Shown: in pieces, positions 18,264 to 27,805 of the stretch | Position numbering within the stretch: the first letter of the stretch is position 1 | Layout: each line of letters starts with the position of its first letter | Assembly (NCBI GenBank): GCA_017475555.1 | Contig: JAFVFL010000007.1 | Location: 1 to 64,000, forward strand | Length of the DNA: 64,000 nucleotides | Origin: Ruminococcus sp. | GTDB taxonomy: Bacteria; Bacillota; Clostridia; Oscillospirales; Ruminococcaceae | Direction of reading: 5' to 3' | Program-made: the position numbers and the translations under genes | Notes under the pieces: generated by a model | Seen by the model: the letters and a program-made list of their open reading frames with translations, nothing else | Database searches by the model: none | Told to the model about the DNA's origin: nothing

Positions 18264-19208
18264 ATGAAACTACAGCAGCTTGAATACGTTGTTGCTATAG
18301 CAAGGGAAGGCAGTATCACGGGTGCAGCGAAAAAGCTCTACCAGTCCCAGCCCAATGTCAGCACTGCCCTGAAGGAGCTTGAGGCTGAAACAGGCGTGCA
18401 GATATTCTGGCGTACAGGAAGCGGAATGGTGCTCACTCCGGAGGGTGAGGAGTTCTTCGGAAAGGCGAGAAAGATAATAAGCGACTTCCACGACCTCGCT
18501 GACAGCTACAGCAAGGGGAAGGGCAGCAGTATATCATTCAGAGTCTCCGCCACTCATTCTTCTTATATAACCGCCGCTGTCGGACTGTGGATAAACCAGC
18601 TGAGCAGCAGCGGAAAAAACTACAATATGCACTTCATTGAGACGAATACCAGCAGGGTCATCGAGGATATCAGCAGCGGCAGGAGCGATATCGGCGTGAT
18701 AAGGACGGCTGTCGGTCAGGGAGAGCTTTATGAGGAAAAGCTTCAGGCAAGGGGACTTGTCAGAGAGATACTCACTGAATTTCCCATGCGTGTGATGATG
18801 AGAAAGGATCACCCTCTCTCGGAGCTTGATGATATACCGTTTGAAATGCTGAGGGAGTGTACCGAGGTCATACACGGCGATGAGGATCTTGATCTGTTCC
18901 GCAAGACCTACATAAACCCCGACTACGACACGGAATATACAGGAAAGGCTGTGTTCGTGTACGACAGGGGCAGCAAGATAAGTATGCTCAATACGATAAA
19001 TGATGCGTATATGTGGGTCTCACCAATGCCGGAATCCGATCTGCTGCACAGCAATATGGTGATAAAAAAATGCTCATATGCGTGCGTAAGGATATGCGAT
19101 ATGATCGTGTACAGCCCGGCAAGCAAGCTGATAGGGCTTATAAACTCCTGTATAAGCAGTCTTATGGACTACTCTGCCGAAAATTTCGGCGATAACTGGA
19201 AGAACTGA
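18264..19208 (+). CDS. LysR-family transcriptional regulator
   Basis: 314 residues from the ATG at 18264 (MKLQQLEYVVAIAREGS). The N-terminal 60 residues are the LysR winged helix-turn-helix (ITGAAKKLYQSQPNVSTALKELEAETG), followed by the linker helix and a periplasmic-binding-like effector domain (~90-300). A longer frame back to 18198 would overlap the promoter and terminator, so the shorter start is used; it also begins at the conserved family position. The effector is not predictable. The next genes are a zinc-ribbon/TPM pair on the same strand 34 bp away, with no terminator between, so it may regulate or be cotranscribed with them. Confidence 0.92.
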   Translation: MKLQQLEYVVAIAREGSITGAAKKLYQSQPNVSTALKELEAETGVQIFWRTGSGMVLTPEGEEFFGKARKIISDFHDLADSYSKGKGSSISFRVSATHSSYITAAVGLWINQLSSSGKNYNMHFIETNTSRVIEDISSGRSDIGVIRTAVGQGELYEEKLQARGLVREILTEFPMRVMMRKDHPLSELDDIPFEMLRECTEVIHGDEDLDLFRKTYINPDYDTEYTGKAVFVYDRGSKISMLNTINDAYMWVSPMPESDLLHSNMVIKKCSYACVRICDMIVYSPASKLIGLINSCISSLMDYSAENFGDNWKN

Positions 19209-19242
19209 TTTTCACTGCAATAGATATGATAAGGAAATGGAG

Positions 19243-20316
19243 ATGGTCGTTTTGGATGCTGCACAGTACAAATGCCCGAACTGCAATGCGGAGCTGAAAT
19301 TTACTCCGGGTACGCAGGAGCTGAGCTGCGAATACTGCGAAAGCTCATTCACTATAGAGGAGATCAAGCAAATATATGCCGAAAACGAGGCGCTTCTTGA
19401 GGAAGCACCGCCGGAGGAGCTCGCCGCTGCGGAGGACTTTGAGGAGCATAACACCCTTTACCATTGTGCAAGCTGCGGTGCGGATATAATGGCTGACGAC
19501 AGGCAGACTGCTCTTTTCTGCTATTACTGCCACAATCCGGTCATACTCTCCGGCAAGCTCACAGGCGATTTCAAGCCGAGTAAGGTCATCGGCTTCAAGC
19601 TCGACAGGGATACCGCTCTGGGCAAGTTCCGTCAGTGGTGCAGCAAGCGTAAATTTCTGCCGAAGGACTTCAAGACTGAGCAGCAGCTTGAAAAAATGAC
19701 CGGTCTGTATGTTCCGTTCTGGGTGGCTGACTGCAATATCTACGCTGACTATTCCGCTATCGGAAGAAAGGTGAGGTCGTGGACGTCCGGAAATTACAGA
19801 TATACCGAAACACAGGAGTTCAATGTAGTCCGTCAGGGACGCATCATCACGAGCGGTATACCGGCTGACGGCGAGAGCAAGATAGATGACCTTCTCATGG
19901 AGGCGATAGAGCCGTTCGACTACAGCGAACTGAAGGACTTCTCCATGTCATATCTCAGCGGATTCTATGCCGATAAATATGATGTTGACAAGGCAGGGGT
20001 GTTCCCAAGGATAAGAGACAGGGCAAATCAGGCGAGCCGCAAGGTCATAAGCGATTCCATAAGCGGCTATACCTCCGTGACCGTGCAGAAGGAAACATAC
20101 AATATACGCAAGACCGACTGGGAATATATGATGCTGCCGGTGTGGTTCATGACCTATAAGTACAAGGACAAAATATACGAATTTGCACTCAATGGTCAGA
20201 CTGGCAAGCTTGCCGGGACTCCGCCGCTCGACAAGACACGGCTGAAGCTTTTCTGCTGGGCGATAGGCGGAGCGTGTACTCTGCTGGTGTACCTGATAGG
20301 AGGGCTGGTCGGATGA
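19243..20316 (+). CDS. Zinc-ribbon membrane-anchored protein
   Basis: 357 residues. Two zinc ribbons open the protein: CPNC..CEYC (~10-35) and CASC..CYYC (~75-100). A central alpha/beta domain of about 220 residues follows (FWVADCNIYADYSAIGRK.., MLPVWFMTYKYKDKIYEFALNGQTG), and one C-terminal transmembrane helix (LFCWAIGGACTLLVYLIGGLVG). Proteins of this build are often mislabelled as PriA because of the ribbons; no helicase motif is present. The ATG at 19243 has AAGGA 7 nt upstream, better placed than the ATG at 19237. It overlaps the next gene by ATGA, so the two are translationally coupled. Function unknown; probably a membrane stress or quality-control partner of the TPM protein. Confidence 0.85.
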   Translation: MVVLDAAQYKCPNCNAELKFTPGTQELSCEYCESSFTIEEIKQIYAENEALLEEAPPEELAAAEDFEEHNTLYHCASCGADIMADDRQTALFCYYCHNPVILSGKLTGDFKPSKVIGFKLDRDTALGKFRQWCSKRKFLPKDFKTEQQLEKMTGLYVPFWVADCNIYADYSAIGRKVRSWTSGNYRYTETQEFNVVRQGRIITSGIPADGESKIDDLLMEAIEPFDYSELKDFSMSYLSGFYADKYDVDKAGVFPRIRDRANQASRKVISDSISGYTSVTVQKETYNIRKTDWEYMMLPVWFMTYKYKDKIYEFALNGQTGKLAGTPPLDKTRLKLFCWAIGGACTLLVYLIGGLVG

Positions 20317-21284
20317 ATACAAGGAGAAAGGGCTTTTCGTTCATCGGCTTTCTGAAAACCATTGCGGTCATTATCGCCGTGCTCGTGATATCGGTCATAA
20401 TCACCTCAATACCTCCGTCCGGGAGGAACTATGCACAGGGCTTCAGCGGAGATGCGTCCAAAAGCGGTATAGCTGACGAAAAGGGGCTGTTCACTGCACA
20501 GGAAAAGGCTGCACTCGATGCTGAGATACAGGCTGAGGCTGAGTATCTGCAAATGAATATCGTGGTTTACCTCGGCGGGATACAGCGTTCTGAATATGCC
20601 ACGGAGATATTTGCAGATGATGAATATGACGAATACTTCGGCGAGGACACTGACGGAGTGTTCTACTACATGGATCTGAGCGGAAAATCCACATATGAGG
20701 GGGCTTATGACTACATATCCACAAGCGGAAGGGCATGGATAATGTATCAGGAAAGAATAGGTCAGATCTATTCGCTCCTTGACAACTATCTCCCTACGTC
20801 CTCAGAGGTGGCAAATGCCAGCTTTGATTACAGCCAGTTCAAGGATAATATTTATAACGGGATCGGGGAATTTATCGGTCTGCTCGGAAAATATTCCGAC
20901 GGCAGCTACGAATCCTCATATTATCACGACCAGTCCTCCGGAAAGTACATTTACCGGATAAGCGGCAAGCTGTACATCACCAAAAGCAAGCCGCCGGCTA
21001 TCAAGCTGATGATACTGCTCCTCGGCGAGCTCATAGGGCTGATAGTCGGGCTTATCGTGTATTTTTCGGTCAAGAGTACCTACAAGTTCAAGAGCAAGAC
21101 CAATCCGAGCGTATATATCGCCAGGAACGAAACTGCATTTGAACGCACCTCGGATATTCATCTCCGGACGAATGTCACAAAGCACCGCATAGAGACCGAC
21201 AGCGGCGGCGGAAGATCCGGAGGCGGCGGCGGCGGAGGCCACTCCCACAGCGGCGGTCACGGCGGCGGCGGACATCACAGATAA
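20313..21284 (+). CDS. TPM-domain (YgcG-like) membrane protein
   Basis: 323 residues from the ATG of the ATGA overlap. TM helix at ~8-30 (FIGFLKTIAVIIAVLVISVII), an extracytoplasmic TPM domain (~50-200, with GLFTAQEKAALDAEIQ and VVYLGG motifs), a second TM (~230-255), a short cytoplasmic stretch and a C-terminal Gly/His-rich tail. TPM domains occur in phosphatase-like and photosystem-repair proteins; a His-rich tail could bind metal. The acidic patch DDEYDEYFGEDTDG lies in the external domain. It pairs with the upstream zinc-ribbon protein. The substrate is unknown. Confidence 0.85.
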   Translation: MNTRRKGFSFIGFLKTIAVIIAVLVISVIITSIPPSGRNYAQGFSGDASKSGIADEKGLFTAQEKAALDAEIQAEAEYLQMNIVVYLGGIQRSEYATEIFADDEYDEYFGEDTDGVFYYMDLSGKSTYEGAYDYISTSGRAWIMYQERIGQIYSLLDNYLPTSSEVANASFDYSQFKDNIYNGIGEFIGLLGKYSDGSYESSYYHDQSSGKYIYRISGKLYITKSKPPAIKLMILLLGELIGLIVGLIVYFSVKSTYKFKSKTNPSVYIARNETAFERTSDIHLRTNVTKHRIETDSGGGRSGGGGGGGHSHSGGHGGGGHHR

Positions 21285-21291
21285 CGAAATA

Positions 21292-21327
21292 AAACGGCAG
21301 AGTTACCTGAATACTCTGCCGTTTTTG
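21292..21327. terminator. Bidirectional terminator between converging operons
   Basis: A 12-bp stem AAACGGCAGAGT/ACTCTGCCGTTT (21292-21324) with T runs on both strands. It serves the TPM gene on plus and the membrane-protein gene on minus. Confidence 0.9.
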
Positions 21328-21339
21328 TTTAAGGGTATT

Positions 21340-22626
21340 TTATCTCCAGAATGCAAACAGACTGTCTACAATATATCTCATCTCAGGGTGATCCATATGC
21401 TCGCCAGAGCAGCGGAATACAAAATCAAATACCTGCACTCCGCTCACTACCATGCTCCACAGCAGCGATGTGCCAAAGAATATCTTATACATGGTGCGTG
21501 CAGTATCGTCCTTTGCCTTTGAATACAGGAAAAACAGCACCGCATACGCACCGAGCATTAGCTGCCACGAAAAATCCGCAAAATATCTCGCAGAATAGCC
21601 GCTTTCCCATACAACTGCAACTATCGTCAGCGGTATGAGCAGGCACGGGAAAAACACCATTCCGAACGTCCTCAGCCTTGTGCGGCGGTCAGGGAGCTGT
21701 CTCAGTGCCCTCCCTCCGGCAAGATATGCCCACAGCGGCGGTATGAGCCATAGAAGCCCGGAGGTATTCACCGTCGCCTCGTCCTGATAGAAGAAGCCAT
21801 TCACTCCGAGTCTCTGGAAAACCGTGCTTATCTGTGGATAATCAGCTGAAAATGCAGGCGGTGCGAGGTAGTAGTTGAACAGTGCTATCCACGACAGGGC
21901 GGGGTGAAATTCAGCCTTGGTAAAGTCATTTATCGTAAGCGAATACTGTATACCGAACTCAAAGAATGAGCCGAACCGTGCATGATTATACAGCATTTGC
22001 GCTATGCCGAGAGCTGCCATAGGAACAAAAGCACACGCAATATATATAGCTCCGCTCCGTGTGAAAAACGGCTTCTTTGCAGGCTGTGCGGCTTTTCCTT
22101 TCCTGCCGTTTCCGCTCTTTTTCACCTTGCCCTTTACACTCTTTTTCACCTTGCCCTTATCCGCTGTTTTTTCATCTCCGGCTGCACCTGCAAATCGGGG
22201 ATATGCCAGCAGCAGCATTACCGCCGCACATATGCAGTAAAGTGCGAGTGTGGGTCTGCAAAGCACAGCTACCGCAAAAAACAACGAGGAAAGTGCTGTA
22301 AACAGCAGCGATCTCTTCTCTCCTCCGACAGCTCCGCACCTGAGCAGAAAATACGCTCCCCACGTAAGAAATGCAAAGCCCGAAGCGGTCGCTGTCTCAT
22401 AAAAATCCGTTCTTCCTATGCTGAACCAGATACCGCAGTTCAGGAAGATCATCACCATTGCCGAAAAATATATCCCGACAGGAATGTCCATGAACCAGTT
22501 CTTCATGAACCGCAGCAGAAGCATTGCCAGCCCGATAAATCCGATAACTGCGAATACCGTAACTGCTATCTCATCCGGCAGATAATGCCCCGTTATCTTG
22601 TGAAACGGCACGAACAGCAGCACCAC
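21340..22626 (-). CDS. C-terminal part of split polytopic membrane protein
   Basis: If translated alone it would start at GTG (22626) and give 428 residues with about eight hydrophobic helices and a Lys-rich loop (GKVKKSVKGKVKKSGNGRKGK). It is in the same frame as the upstream half: after the TAG at 22648-22650 the reading continues SYYGIAPVVLLF without interruption. Together the two halves resemble one large multi-pass protein of the GT39/GT-C type that many Clostridia carry, with a motif like DHVFYEGKYxSYYGIAPV. The GTG has no convincing ribosome site of its own, so this is more likely the tail of an interrupted gene. Family recognition is moderate. Confidence 0.7.
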   Translation of the reverse strand: MVLLFVPFHKITGHYLPDEIAVTVFAVIGFIGLAMLLLRFMKNWFMDIPVGIYFSAMVMIFLNCGIWFSIGRTDFYETATASGFAFLTWGAYFLLRCGAVGGEKRSLLFTALSSLFFAVAVLCRPTLALYCICAAVMLLLAYPRFAGAAGDEKTADKGKVKKSVKGKVKKSGNGRKGKAAQPAKKPFFTRSGAIYIACAFVPMAALGIAQMLYNHARFGSFFEFGIQYSLTINDFTKAEFHPALSWIALFNYYLAPPAFSADYPQISTVFQRLGVNGFFYQDEATVNTSGLLWLIPPLWAYLAGGRALRQLPDRRTRLRTFGMVFFPCLLIPLTIVAVVWESGYSARYFADFSWQLMLGAYAVLFFLYSKAKDDTARTMYKIFFGTSLLWSMVVSGVQVFDFVFRCSGEHMDHPEMRYIVDSLFAFWR

Positions 22627-22647
22627 CGGAGCTATACCGTAGTATGA

Positions 22648-23823
22648 CTAATACTTTCCTTCATAGAATACATGATCCCATTCAAAGCCGGCTGTCTGCT
22701 CACGCAAAAGGTTATCATACGGGTTGTCCATCGCAAGCAGCTCCTCAGAGGGCTGAGTTTCAAGAGCAGCGTGCCTGTGCTCTATGACCTCGACAAGCTC
22801 ACGGGATACCTGATTTCCCTCCTCATACTCAACAAGCTCCTTCCATGTACCTTCACCGAGCTTGTACTGTACCGCTGTAAATGCTGCCGCACAGCATATG
22901 CAGGCAGTACCAACTGTAAGAACACGGCACAGCAGCTCTCTTTTGCGGCAGCTTTCCGACAGCAGGGTGCCGTGAAGCAGCATATAGATGAATGTACTGC
23001 CGAGCACGATGAACAGGAGCCTTACAAGATATATCTCAAATGGTATCATGGCATTGAACACAACACTGTTGAGCTGCACCTCTCCGCTGACCGAAGCACA
23101 TACCTTTATGCGGATATCCGTGACCTCACCGGAGAGATCAAGCGTTGTATAGCGTGAAGTATTACGGGCTGCCGCAAGATCCGCCGAGCCTATATCATAC
23201 CGGTAATCGCTGTTCCGGGTCTGATCCTTCGCATCTATCTTCAGCATTGCGACGCCCCTTACGTTGTCTGTAAACGTAAGGTCAGTGTAGACCGTCCTTA
23301 CGGGTATATCTATATCCTCAAAGGTCGTGATTATCCAGTCATGGGCAGTGCTGAATGCTCCACCATTACGGGTCAGCAGTGTATCGTCAGACTCTATGAT
23401 ACCCTGAGACGGATAAGCGATAAGCTCAGGGTATTTCCCCGTCATTACCCGGTACGACGGGGCATTGAATACAGTCAGCTCAAGAAGTGCGGCAGCTGTC
23501 AGTGCCTTCAGTGCAAAGGACGCCGCTCCGGCTGGAAAGAAGCCCCGGACATTGCTCAGATGCCAGCCGATAAGTGCCGAGGTGCCCATAAGAAAGAACG
23601 TACAGTGAAAGCCGTCTGTATGCAGCAGCCCTGTCATATCGGAAATACCGATAATAAACAGGCAGGCAGAGGCTATGAAGGCTATCCTCTTCACAAGCGG
23701 CATTTTCCTGACATCATACTGTGCTCTCCAGTCATTTATCACCGCACTTTCCGACCCCGACCTGCACATCAGCACCATATCTGCCGCAAATATCAGCAGT
23801 ACCGCAACAAAAAAAATCTTCAT
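22648..23823 (-). CDS. N-terminal part of split polytopic membrane protein
   Basis: 391 residues ending at TAG (22648-22650). TM helices at ~1-20, 45-65, 75-95 and 105-120, then a soluble extracytoplasmic beta-rich domain (~125-265), then TM helices at ~275-295 and 310-330, and a cytoplasmic or external acidic stretch (ELVEYEEGNQVSRELVEVIEHR). It ends GFEWDHVFYEGKY, where related proteins as I recall them continue with aromatic residues and the multi-pass half. A single base change from a Tyr codon would make the TAG. Last unit of the thrH-metallophosphoesterase-GH5 operon, 83 bp after the cellulase gene. Confidence 0.75.
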   Translation of the reverse strand: MKIFFVAVLLIFAADMVLMCRSGSESAVINDWRAQYDVRKMPLVKRIAFIASACLFIIGISDMTGLLHTDGFHCTFFLMGTSALIGWHLSNVRGFFPAGAASFALKALTAAALLELTVFNAPSYRVMTGKYPELIAYPSQGIIESDDTLLTRNGGAFSTAHDWIITTFEDIDIPVRTVYTDLTFTDNVRGVAMLKIDAKDQTRNSDYRYDIGSADLAAARNTSRYTTLDLSGEVTDIRIKVCASVSGEVQLNSVVFNAMIPFEIYLVRLLFIVLGSTFIYMLLHGTLLSESCRKRELLCRVLTVGTACICCAAAFTAVQYKLGEGTWKELVEYEEGNQVSRELVEVIEHRHAALETQPSEELLAMDNPYDNLLREQTAGFEWDHVFYEGKY

Positions 23824-23906
23824 TCAAAAATCACCCGAATCAAATTCTGTCATCATAAAGAACCCGTCCGGCAGCTGCGGACGGCTTCTTCGTAATATTC
23901 GTAAAA

Positions 23907-26003
23907 TCAGCTCTCTGCTCCGTTCATTATCCCCTCAAGGATAGTCTCATTCCACCTGAGTGAGCCTCTGCTTAAAATACCATAAGCACCCTCACCGGAT
24001 GTTACGCCGTTATCCCATATGAAGCACTTGATACCGCTTGCCTTTGCTGAGCTGATATAATGCCTGTAGTATTCCGCTCTTGTCTCATCGTCCGCAGCTG
24101 CCACGCAGCCGAACTCGCCGATGATAACGGTGATACCTCTGTCTATCAGCCTTGACTTTATCGAAGCAAACTTCGCACTCAGCTCCGCCTTCTCCGAGCT
24201 GCCGAACGTTGTAGACTGTCCGTCGGAGAATTTCCACGGAGCATAATAGTGCAGAGAGAGTATGATATTCCCGCTGTCGGGAACGATCACATCATTTACC
24301 GCTGCATCCTCTGCCGACGCACCATACGTCGTGACGATGAGCGTTCTGTTTGCGTTGTTGCCGCCGGACGAGCGTACAGTATCCACAAAATCCTGCTCAT
24401 ACCGGTTCACGACCGCTCTCTCAGCTGAAGTGCCGCCCATCCATTCGCTTGCACTGCCCACAGTTCTTGGCTCGTTCATTCCCTCGAACAAAAGCCTGTC
24501 GCCGTAGCTCTCAAAGCGTGCGGATATCTGCTCCCATATCGCCTTCAGCTTTTCGCTGCACTCTGCGTATTTCTCCTCATCAGGCACAAACCAGATATAA
24601 TCATCATGGTGCATATTCAGTATCACGAACATATCCCGGCTGTAGGCGTAGTCAACTACCTCCTGCACCCGGTCGAGCCATTCAGTCTGAATGGTATTCC
24701 CGTCCATATGCTCTCCCCATGTCACCGGTATGCGTATCGCATTGAAGCCTGCGTCCTTGACTGACTGTATCATATCCTCAGTGGTCTTCAGATTTCCCCA
24801 GCCTGTCTCTGTATAAAGCCCGGTCTTGCCGGTATCATAGCTGTCAAGAGTGTTGCCGAGGTTCCAGCCGACCTTTATCGCCGCCGCTATCTCAGCCGAT
24901 GTCCTGAATCCGCCTGAATTGTTATCCATATCCGTACCCGTATCTGTACCGGACGAGATCGTCTGCGGTACGCCGTCTGAGCTGCTGTACTTCACTGTTA
25001 CCGAATCGAGCGTTATGCTCTGCTGCTCGCTCCACCAGTATCCGAGGACGAGCTCGCCGTCTGCCGCAGCATACTGCTTTGCGTTCTCCGGAGGGAACCA
25101 TGTGAGCGAAAGTGACGAATTATCGGTGAATACAGCCGTGTCCGGAGACTGATAGTACCCGACGGAGGAGCTGTATCCGAAAGCCCCGGTGAACTTTCCG
25201 AGACGCCCGGAGCTGCTGATATTGAATGTGACCGCCTGCGGCACAGAGCTGTCTCCGATGATATCAGCCGCCGGAACTCTTATAGTATTGTCCTCATCGC
25301 TGTAGCTGACCGTTTTTCCGACCTGATATTCCGCTGTGCCGTCTACCGGCAGCTGCCTTGTGCTCGTGTAGGTGCAGACAACGTTCTCAAGCCTTACACT
25401 TTCGGTATTTCCCCACCAGTAGCCGAAAAGCACATCTCCGCTCTCAGGGATATACTCTCTTATCCCGGCAGGTACCTCCCAGACTATCTCGCCGTAGCTG
25501 CCCTGCGTTTCTGCGGAGAAGTCCTCCGACTGATACCAGCCATCGTCTGTTGCAAGCGGGCAGTCCTCCGAAACGGAGATACCGCAGCCGCCCTTGAACG
25601 TGCCGATATTGCTGCCGGAATCAGAATATATTATAAACGTGAAGCGTTCTATCGTGTCGCCGCTCGTTATGTAGTCCGCAAGCGGCAGCTGTATCGTGTT
25701 GCTGCCCTCTGCCCGGAGTATCGTCTGGTTTATGGTCTGCTGGGTACTCCCGGCAGCCGTCACCGTCTCCACCGGACTGATATGCTTTGTTTCCGGCTCT
25801 GTCTCAGGCTCCGTCACTTCCTCAGCTGTTTCTGTGATACCGGTGTCTTCCTCTCCGGTCTCCTTTATATCCTCCGACTGTGAGCTGCCGGAGACCGTGC
25901 TGCCCTGTGAGCTGCCGGACTTATTTCCTCCGCAGCCTGTCATGAATGTCAGCTGTGCCGCCGCAAGCAATACTGCGGTCAGACCTGCTGTAAATTTCCT
26001 CAT
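23907..26003 (-). CDS. GH5 cellulase lipoprotein with two carbohydrate-binding-like modules
   Basis: 698 residues. Lipoprotein signal with lipobox TFMTGC (Cys ~24), an acidic Ser/Thr/Glu linker to ~75, two tandem beta-sandwich modules (~85-215 and ~217-345) sharing the patterns GDVLFGYWWGN / GELVLGYWWSE and IQLPLADYI / IRVPAADII, and a GH5 catalytic domain (~370-698). Catalytic-domain motifs: GWNLGNTLDS, RIPVTWGEH, NMHHDDY, the acid/base in FEGMNEPR, the nucleophile in IIGEFG, and a C-terminal Trp (FIWDNG). It matches the GH5_4 endoglucanase/xyloglucanase style. There is no dockerin: the enzyme is anchored in the membrane by lipid. The twin modules resemble ruminococcal CBMs, exact family uncertain. 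Confidence 0.93.
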   Translation of the reverse strand: MRKFTAGLTAVLLAAAQLTFMTGCGGNKSGSSQGSTVSGSSQSEDIKETGEEDTGITETAEEVTEPETEPETKHISPVETVTAAGSTQQTINQTILRAEGSNTIQLPLADYITSGDTIERFTFIIYSDSGSNIGTFKGGCGISVSEDCPLATDDGWYQSEDFSAETQGSYGEIVWEVPAGIREYIPESGDVLFGYWWGNTESVRLENVVCTYTSTRQLPVDGTAEYQVGKTVSYSDEDNTIRVPAADIIGDSSVPQAVTFNISSSGRLGKFTGAFGYSSSVGYYQSPDTAVFTDNSSLSLTWFPPENAKQYAAADGELVLGYWWSEQQSITLDSVTVKYSSSDGVPQTISSGTDTGTDMDNNSGGFRTSAEIAAAIKVGWNLGNTLDSYDTGKTGLYTETGWGNLKTTEDMIQSVKDAGFNAIRIPVTWGEHMDGNTIQTEWLDRVQEVVDYAYSRDMFVILNMHHDDYIWFVPDEEKYAECSEKLKAIWEQISARFESYGDRLLFEGMNEPRTVGSASEWMGGTSAERAVVNRYEQDFVDTVRSSGGNNANRTLIVTTYGASAEDAAVNDVIVPDSGNIILSLHYYAPWKFSDGQSTTFGSSEKAELSAKFASIKSRLIDRGITVIIGEFGCVAAADDETRAEYYRHYISSAKASGIKCFIWDNGVTSGEGAYGILSRGSLRWNETILEGIMNGAES

Positions 26004-26006
26004 ATA

Positions 26007-27125
26007 TCACTCACCCTCAGTAATATCTATAACGACTATCTCTGAAAAAGTACCCGTCTTGAATGGTATCGCCCAGCCGGAGATCCCCGATGTCACGAGA
26101 AAATCCGTGCCGTTTCTGTTCTCCGTGCCGTATATCCTGTCATTTGCCCCCATGAGAAGCCCTATCTGTCCCGCCGGGAAGATATGTCCGCCGTGGGTAT
26201 GTCCGGAGAGGACGAGGTCTGCACCGGAGCCGGCTTCCTCGTCGTAGGAATTGGGCTGATGGTCGAGGAGTATCGTATAAAGGGAGCTGTCCGCACCCGA
26301 AAGCACCTCATCTACAGAAGCTCTTGAGCCGCCTCTTTCCTCCTCAGACTTGTCCTGACGTCCTGCGATACAGCACACTCCGTCAATGACCGCCGTTTCG
26401 TCCTCAAGTATGACGATATCGTTTCTTTCAAGCTCCTCACGCAGCTGTGCCGTGTCAAAATCACGATAGCCCTCATAGTAGCCCTTGTCATGGTTGCCGA
26501 ATATGAAATACACTCCGCACTGGTCTGCAAGCCTGCCGAGTGCCTCGCACGACTTTACCATATCCTCACGTATGCTCTCGTCGTCAACGAAATCCCCCGC
26601 AAGCACCACAGCATCCGGGTCAAGCTCCGAGATACGCTCCATATGATAGCTGAACTCCCCGCCGTCAAGTGTTATCCCAAGGTGCGGGTCGGCTATGAGG
26701 ACGATCCTGAGCCCGTTATCCGGGAGGGACTTCCGCGTTGTGAGGTCATAATGCGTAATGAAAACATGATGTGCAAGGAACCAGCCGATACCGAGATACA
26801 CAGCTGTTACGGCAATTGCCGCCGCACCCTCGGTATTTCTCCTGCGCTCTCTTTTCGTGACCCTCCGGACAAATGAGGCGATTATATCCGCCCCGACCCA
26901 GAACACAAAAAGATGTATCAGGATAATCATGACAGTCCACACGTTGATGAACGCAAAAAGCCCGATAAGCAGGAGCGGAACGGCAGAAAGGACCCACGAC
27001 AGAGCCTTGTGCCGTTCAGCCGTGTGCTCTATGAAGCTGAACCGGTGAAAGCGTGTCACAAGGTACACCGCACCGCCGACCGACATGAGTATGACTGCGG
27101 CAAATATCGCAAGCCACATGATCAT
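26007..27125 (-). CDS. Membrane-anchored metallophosphoesterase
   Basis: 372 residues. Four N-terminal TM helices (~1-135) precede a calcineurin-like phosphoesterase domain with all metal motifs: ADPHLG (~147), GDFVDD, GNHDKG and GHTHGG (~310). It resembles the YkuE type of membrane phosphoesterase. Its ATG overlaps the thrH stop (ATGA) and its stop lies 3 bp from the cellulase start, so the three genes form one transcript. Substrate not predictable from sequence. Confidence 0.93.
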   Translation of the reverse strand: MIMWLAIFAAVILMSVGGAVYLVTRFHRFSFIEHTAERHKALSWVLSAVPLLLIGLFAFINVWTVMIILIHLFVFWVGADIIASFVRRVTKRERRRNTEGAAAIAVTAVYLGIGWFLAHHVFITHYDLTTRKSLPDNGLRIVLIADPHLGITLDGGEFSYHMERISELDPDAVVLAGDFVDDESIREDMVKSCEALGRLADQCGVYFIFGNHDKGYYEGYRDFDTAQLREELERNDIVILEDETAVIDGVCCIAGRQDKSEEERGGSRASVDEVLSGADSSLYTILLDHQPNSYDEEAGSGADLVLSGHTHGGHIFPAGQIGLLMGANDRIYGTENRNGTDFLVTSGISGWAIPFKTGTFSEIVVIDITEGE

Positions 27126-27724
27126 TTCATAGCATTCTTTATCGCAGCAAGAAGCTCGTCATAGCTCTCGAATGCCTCAAGCTCCGGATTATCAGCCTTT
27201 ATCTGTTCAGTTGAGCGGAACAGAAAGCCTGCCTTGCTTGCCTTTATCATGCCGAGATCATTGTAGCTGTCGCCGCTTGCAATAGTATCGAAGCCGATTG
27301 ACTGAAGTGCCTTTACAGTCGTAAGCTTAGACTGCTCACATCTCATGCGGAACCCGGTTATCTCACCGTTTTCAGCGACCTCAAGGCTGTTGCAGAAGAT
27401 AGTCGGCATACCGAGCTTCTTCATGAGAGGTGCAGCGAACTGAGTGAAGGTATCGCTGATGATGATTACCTGACAAAGACCTCTCAGCTCGTCAAGGAAC
27501 TCCTTTGCACCGGGCATAGGGTCGATCTTAGCGATAGTATCCTGTATCTCCTTAAGTCCAAGCCCATGCTCCCTGAGGACGCCGAGCCTCCATGTCATGA
27601 GCTTATCGTAATCCGGCTCATCACGGGTGGTCTTTTTCAGCTCCGGGATACCGCTTGCTTCTGCAAAGGCTATCCATATCTCCGGAACAAGAACTCCCTC
27701 AAGGTCAAGACAAGTGATGTACAT
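27122..27724 (-). CDS. thrH: ThrH-type phosphoserine phosphatase/homoserine phosphotransferase
   Basis: 200 residues, HAD superfamily. Motif I is DLEGVLVPE, the ThrH form of DxDGT; motif II lies in ISDTFTQF; motif III is a Lys near SKLTTVKAL; motif IV is SGDSYNDLGMI. ThrH of Pseudomonas removes phosphate from phosphoserine and can move it to homoserine. The length matches. First gene of the operon with AGGAGG and a strong promoter. Linkage to a cellulase gene has no obvious metabolic reason. Confidence 0.92.
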   Translation of the reverse strand: MYITCLDLEGVLVPEIWIAFAEASGIPELKKTTRDEPDYDKLMTWRLGVLREHGLGLKEIQDTIAKIDPMPGAKEFLDELRGLCQVIIISDTFTQFAAPLMKKLGMPTIFCNSLEVAENGEITGFRMRCEQSKLTTVKALQSIGFDTIASGDSYNDLGMIKASKAGFLFRSTEQIKADNPELEAFESYDELLAAIKNAMK

Positions 27725-27756
27725 AATAATTTCCTCCTGTATTTGAATATACCTCT

Positions 27757-27785
27757 ATTATACAGCAAAACACGGGATTTGTAAA
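27757..27785 (-). promoter_or_regulatory. Promoter of thrH operon
   Basis: TTTACA (27780-27785), 17 bp, TATAAT (27757-27762) on the minus strand. Confidence 0.85.
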
Positions 27786-27805
27786 GACTTACAGGGAGAA
27801 TTTGC

